Of a stretch of 26,376 nt of DNA, positions 8,301 through 14,114 are shown in pieces. The notes below the pieces were generated by a model. That model ran no database searches. It was given only the letters and a program-made list of their open reading frames with translations, and had not been told where the DNA came from. A program made the translations under genes and the position numbers. Position 1 is the stretch's first letter. Each line of letters starts with the position of its first letter. The stretch covers positions 1-26,376 of the forward strand of contig JAZNLK010000037.1 of the NCBI GenBank assembly GCA_045579055.1, in the 5' to 3' direction. This DNA is from SIG440 sp045579055. Lineage in GTDB: Bacteria > Bacillota > Clostridia > Monoglobales > Monoglobaceae.

Positions 8301-9401
8301 ATGAAAAAAACAGGTGAAGCCGGAATGACCGACAAAAAAATTGCTATGATGAAAAAGAAACGAAAACTGAGGGCGAAACGGAGATTGGTGATATTTGCCT
8401 TTCTGGTGGTATGTGTTGCAGTTATCCTGATTGCTTTCAAGGCCCCTTTCTTTGCGATAAAAGATGTCGAGATACGAATTGAACCAAACAGGGATGGAGA
8501 GCTGACAAGGGAAGCCACGCAGGAGCAAGGGGAATATATTCTGAACACGTCAAAAATACGGATTGGTGCAAATATATTCAGTACAAGTGTGGGTGATGCT
8601 GAAAAAAGGCTTTTGAATGACCCTGAAATTGAAACAGCAAAGGTTCAGCGAGTTTTTCCCAACAAAATAAAAATCACCATTACGGAGGCTGTGCCAATTG
8701 CATATGCTGAGTACGGAAATCAATATTTGCTAATTGACGGCAAGGGTGATATAATCAGGGTTACAGACAAACCGAAAGAGAAGGAATCTGAAGGTGGCGA
8801 GCCGGCTGAAGAAACTTCCGAAGCAGGGGCGGAAACCGAAACCGGTGTTGTTGAGCCTTCATCAGATAACGATGCCACAGAGAAGGCAGAAAATGAAGAC
8901 GAGTCGGTTTCGGATGAACACGAAAATGTTGAGACGGCTGACGCTGAAGAAACGGAGATTGCTGAACAGGACGAAACAGAAAATCTGGTTCGGGTGGAAG
9001 GCTTGGAGATAGTTTCGGACGTTGCCGGGTCACGTATGACTGCAAAAGATGATTCCAGAGCCGAAAAACTTTATGAGTGTCTTGAAATACTTGAAAACGT
9101 TGGTATGATTCAAAAAACTGATTGTGTCAACTTTGAAAACCTGGCGGATTTGAAGCTGGAATATGACGGAAGACTTGATATACTCCTGGGCAGTTATGAA
9201 AATATGGAGTACAAGCTTAAATTTATAAAAAAAGTTATTGATGACGGGATGTCGGATTATGAGGAAGCTTTGCTTGATTACAAAGGTGACAAGCTTTATG
9301 TAGGTGACAGATACGAAACCGAGCTTCCGGTTGCGGACGAGGCAGAAATTCAGTCGGAAGGTGATTTGGAAGATGCTGAAACGGCTGATGAGACGGAATA
9401 A
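8301..9401 (+). CDS. ftsQ: Cell division protein FtsQ/DivIB with a long acidic insertion
   Basis: DivIB/FtsQ is a bitopic division protein that joins FtsL, DivIC and the septal PBP. ATG 8301 follows AAGGGAGGGG; an upstream in-frame TTG (8262) lacks a site. A basic cytoplasmic segment (KKKRKLRAKRR, 18-28) precedes one membrane helix (about 29-47). A POTRA-like domain follows (IKDVEIRI to KITITEAVPIAYAEY), then a beta domain split by about 72 low-complexity acidic residues (about 157-228, rich in E, A, T, D). The beta domain resumes at LVRVEGLEIV, and a second acidic tail ends the protein (about 345-366). 366 residues is longer than typical. Position after murA and before a DUF881 gene supports the call. 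Confidence 0.88.
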   Translation: MKKTGEAGMTDKKIAMMKKKRKLRAKRRLVIFAFLVVCVAVILIAFKAPFFAIKDVEIRIEPNRDGELTREATQEQGEYILNTSKIRIGANIFSTSVGDAEKRLLNDPEIETAKVQRVFPNKIKITITEAVPIAYAEYGNQYLLIDGKGDIIRVTDKPKEKESEGGEPAEETSEAGAETETGVVEPSSDNDATEKAENEDESVSDEHENVETADAEETEIAEQDETENLVRVEGLEIVSDVAGSRMTAKDDSRAEKLYECLEILENVGMIQKTDCVNFENLADLKLEYDGRLDILLGSYENMEYKLKFIKKVIDDGMSDYEEALLDYKGDKLYVGDRYETELPVADEAEIQSEGDLEDAETADETE

Positions 9402-9429
9402 AATTTGATTAACAAAGAAGGAAAAGGAA

Positions 9430-10176
9430 ATGAATAAAAAACAGAAATTTCAGATTACATTATCATTGATGATATTTGTTCTTGTTGCATTGATAACTTG
9501 GCAGATAAAGGGCGTAAGAAAGAATACAGCGGTTGAAAGTCAGATTTCAAACCGTGTTGATGTATTGCAGAGTGAGCTGAAAACAACTCTCGACAAGAAC
9601 CAGGATCTTATGGAACAAATAGCGGTGCTTCAGAATGACGTTGCAAGATACAGAGCACAGATTACGGAGGATGACGGCGTGACGGCAATTCTGAAGGAGG
9701 ACCTTCTCCGTGCGGAGACTGTTGCGGGGATGACGGATCTTGTTGGTAACGGTGTTGTGATTACGGTCAATGACGGAAACCCAAGCCAGCTCCCTGAAGG
9801 CATTGTGGCAGATTCGGGATACGGGATAGTTCACGATTCTTATATTCTTTCGTTGCTTAACGAGTTGCGTTCAGCAGGGGCTGAAGCGATTTCCATAAAT
9901 GATGAAAGAATACTTTCTATGAGTGAAATCCGTTGTGCAGGGCCGACTATAAGTATTAACAATACAAAAAAAGCGGCACCCTTTGAAATAAAGGTAATCG
10001 GAGACCCTGAAACTCTGGAAAATGCATTGAAAATGCCGGGAGGAGCTGTTGAACAATCATCTTTTTATGGTATTGACCTTTCAATCAAAAAGAGTAACAA
10101 TGTAATTGTGAAAAAATATACGGGGATTGTTTCCTTCAAGCATGCTCAGAATGTGACAACGGAGGTGACTGAATAA
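9430..10176 (+). CDS. DUF881 family membrane protein (YlxW/YlxX-like)
   Basis: This 248-residue protein has a short basic N-terminus, one membrane helix (about 7-25), then a predicted coiled coil (about 35-90, QSELKTTLDKNQDLMEQIAVLQND). A globular outer domain follows with DUF881 landmarks: LVGNGVVITVND, a conserved HDSYILSLLNELRSAGAEAISINDERI, and FEIKVIGDPETLENAL. The family is regularly found between divIB and the small-basic-protein gene in Firmicutes division clusters, but its biochemical role is not settled. Its stop codon overlaps the next ATG by one base (TAATG), indicating translational coupling. A role in divisome or envelope assembly is inferred from context. Confidence 0.87.
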   Translation: MNKKQKFQITLSLMIFVLVALITWQIKGVRKNTAVESQISNRVDVLQSELKTTLDKNQDLMEQIAVLQNDVARYRAQITEDDGVTAILKEDLLRAETVAGMTDLVGNGVVITVNDGNPSQLPEGIVADSGYGIVHDSYILSLLNELRSAGAEAISINDERILSMSEIRCAGPTISINNTKKAAPFEIKVIGDPETLENALKMPGGAVEQSSFYGIDLSIKKSNNVIVKKYTGIVSFKHAQNVTTEVTE

Positions 10177-10679
10177 TGTGGTTTGTTATTGCGGGAGTAT
10201 TTGGCGTTGTCTGCGGACTTGTGATGCCGTATAATGTTAGTGCGGAAAATCTTCCATATATTGCTATGGCAATACTTGCGGCATTGGATTCAATCTTCGG
10301 AGCCTTGCTTGCATACTTTAACAAAAGATTCAATATGAACGTTTTTATAACGGGTCTTGTGACAAATGCGATTCTTGCGGTTCTGTTCATTTATATTGGT
10401 GATTTGCTGGGTATTTCGCTTTATTTTGCGGTTCTTATTGTTTTTGGCGTAAGAATTTTCAATAATATGGCGTCCATAAGAAGAATAACGTTTGATATTT
10501 ATTTTGAAAAACGTGCAAGAGAAAAGGAAAGAATAAAGAGGCTTGCGTTGAAAGCGGCAGAAGAAACTGAAGCGGCTGTGACTGTTGAAATGAAGGAGCA
10601 GGAAGAAAGTGAAGCCCATTCGGAAAAAGAAGCTTCAAAACCGCAAAAGGTAAAGCTTAAAAAGAAAATAAAACAGTAA
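10176..10679 (+). CDS. sbp: Small basic protein family (DUF1290, Sbp-like) with a charged C-terminal extension
   Basis: The first 105 or so residues match the Sbp/DUF1290 family: AILAALDSIFGALLAYFNKRF near 32-52, VFITGLVTNAILAVLFIYIGDLLGI, and VFGVRIFNNMASIRR (about 89-103). About three membrane segments are visible. Family members are usually about 110-120 residues; this one has 167 because of a highly charged, probably helical C-terminal tail (from about 110, EKRAREKERIKRLALKAAEE, ending KVKLKKKIKQ). It is the last gene of the dcw operon; ftsA, often next, is not here. Function is unknown beyond membrane location and division-gene context. Confidence 0.86.
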   Translation: MWFVIAGVFGVVCGLVMPYNVSAENLPYIAMAILAALDSIFGALLAYFNKRFNMNVFITGLVTNAILAVLFIYIGDLLGISLYFAVLIVFGVRIFNNMASIRRITFDIYFEKRAREKERIKRLALKAAEETEAAVTVEMKEQEESEAHSEKEASKPQKVKLKKKIKQ

Positions 10680-10758
10680 CAACTAAAAATAGCTTGCAGT
10701 ATGAATGATTAAACTCACAGTTGAGAAATGACGCGGATTTCTTTTTGGTTGTGGATGA

Positions 10759-10787
10759 TTGACATACGGCGGCACTGATGTTAAAAT
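10759..10787 (+). promoter_or_regulatory. Extended -10 promoter for the SIS/GNAT operon
   Basis: TTGACA at 10759-10764 and TAAAAT at 10782-10787 are separated by exactly 17 bases, with TG one base before the -10 (TGTTAAAAT). This is a near-consensus vegetative (SigA-type) promoter. Transcription would start near 10794, inside the hairpin listed next and about 45 bases before the SIS gene. Its spacing, -10 box and extended -10 TG match the ftsZ promoter at 13709-13737. Confidence 0.72.
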
Positions 10788-10788
10788 C

Positions 10789-10817
10789 AAAGGAGGAGAA
10801 ATCCTCCTTTATTTATT
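10789..10817 (+). terminator. Likely intrinsic terminator of the dcw operon (AAAGGAGGA hairpin with GAAA loop)
   Basis: AAAGGAGGA (10789-10797) pairs perfectly with TCCTCCTTT (10802-10810) around a GAAA tetraloop, followed by ATTTATT. This fits a terminator for the operon ending at 10679, although the T tract is interrupted by A. The 5' arm looks like a ribosome binding site but lies about 40 bases before the next ATG, too far to serve it. The preceding promoter would start transcription within the 5' arm, so only read-through transcripts could form the full stem. Confidence 0.6.
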
Positions 10818-10837
10818 TAGAGAAATGAGCTGAAAAA

Positions 10838-12463
10838 ATGGAAGATCTTAGAATTAAAGCACGGGAATATGCAGAAAATTTTCTGACCGCGGAAGGCGAA
10901 TATCGTATGGGTTATATAGAGGCAGAACAATCCAATCCCAAAACAAGGACGCTTGATAAAACTTTTGCTGAAAACCCGAAAGAAGGGGTGAAAACGCTTC
11001 TTTCGGTTGATGCGGACCTTGCGAAGATTTTTGCTGATGCTCTAGGCAGTCCTGAATTTGATGCGTTTTGCGAAAAGATATATGGAATACTGACCGGCAA
11101 GGGGAAAATTATTCTTTCGGGTTGCGGGTCGTCGGGCAGACTTTGTATGTGCATTGAAAAGGCTGTCCGTAATGCGGCAAAAGCCGCAGGTATGCCGCAG
11201 ATAGGCGATAAACTGACAACGATTATGACCGGTGGTGACTATGCACTTATCCGTGCTGTGGAATCCTTTGAGGATTATATGGTTCTCAGCGAAATGCAGG
11301 TGGATGAGCTTGACCCGGGAAAGGATGATTTGCTTATAGGTGTGACTGCAACAGGTGAAACAACGTCGATTGTGGGAACAGCTATTCGTGCTTCCGAAAA
11401 GGGCGCTTCGGTTTATATGGTTGTGTGCAGCAACCCCAAAACTATGATCGGGAAAATGGAACGAGTGGATCGTTTGTATCTGAGAGATAATGTTTCGGTT
11501 ATATATCTGCCTTGCGGGGCAATGGCTGTAACCGGTTCAACAAGAATGCAATCTTCCACCATTGAAATGTCGGTTATTATGGCTGCCTTTGAAATTGTTT
11601 TGGGACGGATTACCGATGCTCCGGTAGAAAAAGATTATCTTTGCAATGGGTTCAAGGAAACTGTCGGATATCTTATGAGCGAAAAGACCGTGGAAATGCT
11701 TGCAGAGTATGCTGTGAAAGAGGCAGAGCTATATAGGGAAGGCGGCTATGTTACATATTTCAGCGAGAATTATGTATTTGATATCCTCACCGACACAACC
11801 GAACGTGCTCCAACTTTTGCCACACCGCCGCTTCGCCGTCAATGCGAAAAGGACAAGCCTTTGTCTTGGGCTTTTGTCAAAAATCCAAAACTGTCAAATG
11901 CCGATGCGTGGTGCGATTGTTTTGGCAGAGAACCACGGTGTATAAGCTGGCAGCAAAAAGTGTATGAAGATGTGGGAATAACAAAAGCTGTTCCGGATAT
12001 TTCGGTGGACAGACTTATGGAGTTTGTAATCGGTTGTGAACCGGACAGAGAAAGAGAGGAAAAGCACGGTATTGCGGTGTGGATTGACAGCAAGAAGCCT
12101 GACGAAAGCTTTGAAAGTTGTGCTTCGGCATATGAAGGCAGAACAGAACTTGTTTTTGAAGTTGACAGGTTCTCAACCAGGCTTGAAATGTTTGAACATA
12201 TTGGAATTAAACTGGCAGTTAATGTAATTTCAACATCGGCAATGGCACTTTTTGGGAGGATTTGCGGAAATTATATGAGTTTTGTTGATATGTCCAACAA
12301 AAAACTGGTGGACAGAGGTGCGAGAATAATCTCGGATCTTTGCAAGGTGTCGTATGAAGAAGCATTGACAGAGCTTTATTATTCATCGCTGTTGATTGAA
12401 AACGGAAATACGGAAATAATGTCTCCGACACAGATGGCAATTCGGCGTCTTGGACGAAAATAA
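10838..12463 (+). CDS. Double-SIS sugar-phosphate protein, MurQ/GCKR-like
   Basis: This 541-residue protein resembles MurNAc-6-phosphate etherase (MurQ) at both ends. The N-terminal part has EQSNPKTRTLD (30-40), GCGSSGRL (95-102), TGGDYALIRAVESFED (131-146, with E142 at a MurQ catalytic position), GVTATGETTSIVG and TGSTRM (232-237). The C-terminal part has KLAVNVISTSAMALFG and NKKLVDRGARI, like the MurQ lid. Between them lie about 180 extra residues (about 265-445), probably a second SIS domain, so the layout matches vertebrate glucokinase regulatory protein more than 300-residue MurQ. After GRL, the Glu that MurQ has in DASECPP is not clearly aligned, so etherase activity is uncertain. The ribosome binding site is weak. 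It precedes a GNAT gene by 20 bases. Confidence 0.78.
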   Translation: MEDLRIKAREYAENFLTAEGEYRMGYIEAEQSNPKTRTLDKTFAENPKEGVKTLLSVDADLAKIFADALGSPEFDAFCEKIYGILTGKGKIILSGCGSSGRLCMCIEKAVRNAAKAAGMPQIGDKLTTIMTGGDYALIRAVESFEDYMVLSEMQVDELDPGKDDLLIGVTATGETTSIVGTAIRASEKGASVYMVVCSNPKTMIGKMERVDRLYLRDNVSVIYLPCGAMAVTGSTRMQSSTIEMSVIMAAFEIVLGRITDAPVEKDYLCNGFKETVGYLMSEKTVEMLAEYAVKEAELYREGGYVTYFSENYVFDILTDTTERAPTFATPPLRRQCEKDKPLSWAFVKNPKLSNADAWCDCFGREPRCISWQQKVYEDVGITKAVPDISVDRLMEFVIGCEPDREREEKHGIAVWIDSKKPDESFESCASAYEGRTELVFEVDRFSTRLEMFEHIGIKLAVNVISTSAMALFGRICGNYMSFVDMSNKKLVDRGARIISDLCKVSYEEALTELYYSSLLIENGNTEIMSPTQMAIRRLGRK

Positions 12464-12483
12464 GATAAACGGAGGAAAAACAA

Positions 12484-13614
12484 ATGGCTTATGAAATGGT
12501 AAGATTTAATGAAGAAAACCTTGCTGAAGCTCTGGAGGTGCTAAGCGAAGCATTTAAACATCAGGACGGAGTGAAGAAGTCCTTTGCTGAAATGTATCCG
12601 AGGATTTTCGGACCTGAGGCTGAACGTATCGGAGATAACTTTTGTGCAATGAAGGATGGCAAGGTCTGCGGGTGTATTTCCAATGATATGATGGAATACC
12701 ACGTGGGTGGTGAAGTCCTGAAGATTTCGTCATCAGGCAATGTGGCGGTCAAGGAATCCGAAAGAGGTCAGGGACTTATGAAGGTTATGTTTGATTGCGT
12801 GCATCAGGATTTGATTGACGGGGATTTTGACCTTTCTTACTTGCACGGAGCAAGAACCAGATACAATTATTTTGGCTATGAACTTTGCGGTGTTGAATAC
12901 ATATTTAAGTTTGAAATGGCAGACCTTTCAAAACACTATAAGAACCGTCAGCTTTTTGAATTTGTTGACCTTCGTGAACGCAAGGATTTGCTGGAAGACG
13001 CGATAAAAATAAATGAGATGCAGAAGGTTTATATAAAAAGACGTGTTGAGTCTCTTATAAATGTTTTCCTGGCAAGATGGCGTGAGCCTGTTGCGGTTTT
13101 GCGTGACGGAGAGCTTTTTGGAACATTTGCCTTTGGCGAGAATGGAATCAAGTATATAACACTGAAAAATTATTCTGATTTCGCCGAAATGGTTTTTGAA
13201 TTTCTGACATACAAGGGTCTTTCGGAAACTGAATACTGGGCACCGGATTACAACAAGGAACTTATGCAGAACTGTATGCGTAATTGCAGCAGCTTTGTTA
13301 TCGGCAATCCTGCGAATTTCAAGATTATGCATTTTGAAAAGGTTGTGAAGGCGTTTCTTCAGCTTAAGGCGGACAACGAGCCTATTTGTGACGGGGAAAT
13401 AACGCTGGATTCGGATTTATTCGGGAAATTCAGAATCTCGGTGAAGGGCGGAAAAGCTTCGGTTGATAAGTTCGAAGGCGAAGCCTGCTATAAACTCAAG
13501 GGGTTTGAAATTTATGACTTTCTGTTCAATCACACACCCATTTCCTACGGTCCATATGACCCTGCAGTGAGCTCGTGGCTGCCTCTCCCAATCAATTCAC
13601 CTTATCTTGCATAG
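12484..13614 (+). CDS. GNAT family N-acetyltransferase (Eis-like layout)
   Basis: The N-terminal 150 or so residues show a GNAT fold: a substrate-side helix (NLAEALEVLSEAF), strands through CAMKDGKVCGCIS, and the acetyl-CoA loop VAVKESERGQGLMKVMFD (about 87-104), which has the R-G-Q-G-L form. YLHGARTRYNYFGYELCG is a typical later GNAT strand-turn. The 376-residue length and a C-terminal region ending in a small sterol-carrier-like piece (FRISVKGGKASVDKFEG, then YEIYDFLF-like text) suggest the two-GNAT-plus-C-terminal-domain plan of Eis-type enzymes, but the substrate is unknown. A strong ACGGAGG site precedes the ATG. It shares an operon with the SIS gene and ends at a good terminator. Confidence 0.82.
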   Translation: MAYEMVRFNEENLAEALEVLSEAFKHQDGVKKSFAEMYPRIFGPEAERIGDNFCAMKDGKVCGCISNDMMEYHVGGEVLKISSSGNVAVKESERGQGLMKVMFDCVHQDLIDGDFDLSYLHGARTRYNYFGYELCGVEYIFKFEMADLSKHYKNRQLFEFVDLRERKDLLEDAIKINEMQKVYIKRRVESLINVFLARWREPVAVLRDGELFGTFAFGENGIKYITLKNYSDFAEMVFEFLTYKGLSETEYWAPDYNKELMQNCMRNCSSFVIGNPANFKIMHFEKVVKAFLQLKADNEPICDGEITLDSDLFGKFRISVKGGKASVDKFEGEACYKLKGFEIYDFLFNHTPISYGPYDPAVSSWLPLPINSPYLA

Positions 13615-13620
13615 AGTGTT

Positions 13621-13654
13621 AATACCGGCTTTTTATGCCGGTATTTCCTTTTTT
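13621..13654 (+). terminator. Intrinsic terminator after the GNAT gene
   Basis: AATACCGGC (13621-13629) pairs perfectly with GCCGGTATT (13637-13645) around a seven-base loop, followed by TCCTTTTTT. It sits seven bases after the GNAT stop codon and separates this operon from ftsZ. Confidence 0.9.
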
Positions 13655-13708
13655 GACATTTAAACGCAAAAAATGTTGAAAGAAATAGTTGAAATTAAAA
13701 TGTTTCTC

Positions 13709-13737
13709 TTGACAGAATGAAAATTAAATGCTAAAAT
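13709..13737 (+). promoter_or_regulatory. Extended -10 promoter upstream of ftsZ
   Basis: TTGACA at 13709-13714, a 17-base spacer, and TAAAAT at 13732-13737 with TG at 13729-13730 form a near-consensus vegetative promoter. Transcription would begin near 13744, placing the whole structured element at 13762-13978 in a 5' leader of about 370 bases ahead of the ftsZ TTG start. No better promoter was seen closer to ftsZ. Confidence 0.72.
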
Positions 13738-13761
13738 AAAATGTAAATGTGGAAAAGTGAC

Positions 13762-13978
13762 TTATTATAACGAATGTCTTCAGTCGGAATAGCGATATAT
13801 CGCTATTCCACAGCGGCAATGTATTTGCCGCTATGAAAACTATTTTGAGAAATAGTTTTCGAAGACTTCGTTGCAATGAAGTGCCTGGAATTTGCCTTGC
13901 AAACTCCTTGCCAAAACAGGGTTTTGACCCGGGAAAACATCAAAAATGTTTTCCCACAAGGCACGTTCATTATAGTGA
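13762..13978. repeat. Structured compound inverted-repeat element (MITE-like or leader RNA) ahead of ftsZ
   Basis: Two tandem domains share one plan: a 12-bp closing stem with a single bulged base that encloses three hairpins. Domain 1 (13769-13872) is closed by AACGAA-T-GTCTTC with GAAGACTTCGTT. It holds a perfect 24-base palindrome (13786-13809), an 8-bp stem (13812-13832) and an 11-bp stem with TGAG loop (13835-13860). Domain 2 (13875-13971) is closed by AATGAAGTGCCT with AGGCAC-G-TTCATT. It holds 5-bp (13891-13903), 6-bp (13912-13926) and 10-bp (13931-13955) stems. The outer edges are imperfect inverted repeats: 13762-13777 against 13963-13978, 12 of 16 identical, all differences transitions. 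No protein gene is convincing inside. It could be a non-autonomous mobile element or a transcribed regulatory RNA; I do not recognise a named family. Confidence 0.68.
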
Positions 13979-14012
13979 AACAAACATCTTTTACATATTA
14001 AAATTGAAATCG

Positions 14013-14093
14013 TAAGAGCAGATGTGATGACCGTTTTTGCTGTACTTGCTTGTGTGGTTTTTCTTGAAACGGTGTTTTGCGGACAAGCTCTTA
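14013..14093 (+). promoter_or_regulatory. Nested hairpin just upstream of the ftsZ ribosome binding site
   Basis: TAAGAGC (14013-14019) pairs with GCTCTTA (14087-14093), and inside it ACCGTTT (14030-14036) pairs with AAACGGT (14067-14073). The structure ends 8 bases before AGGAGG (14102-14107). It could set the accessibility of the ftsZ site or protect the 5' leader; no T-run follows, so it is not a terminator. Pairing is seen; function is inferred. Confidence 0.4.
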
Positions 14094-14114
14094 GAAAGAA
14101 TAGGAGGAATTATT

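Noticed and set aside
10789..10797. AAAGGAGGA as the ribosome binding site of the SIS gene
   Set aside because: It lies about 40 bases before the ATG, too far to act, and it is one arm of a perfect hairpin.
10838..12463. Simple annotation as MurQ (MurNAc-6-phosphate etherase)
   Set aside because: The protein is nearly twice MurQ length and one catalytic Glu does not align clearly, so only a family-level call is made.
13769..13971. CRISPR array or tRNA cluster
   Set aside because: The repeats are inverted rather than regularly spaced direct repeats, and the cloverleaf-like folds lack T-arm, anticodon and CCA-end features of tRNA.
13833..14015. 60-residue + strand open frame inside the structured element ahead of ftsZ
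   Set aside because: It has no ribosome binding site, and most of it is simply the arms of the hairpins read as codons. A gene is not supported.
14037..14114. ATG start for ftsZ at 14037
   Set aside because: The extra residues are not FtsZ-like, and AGGAGG is correctly spaced for TTG 14115.
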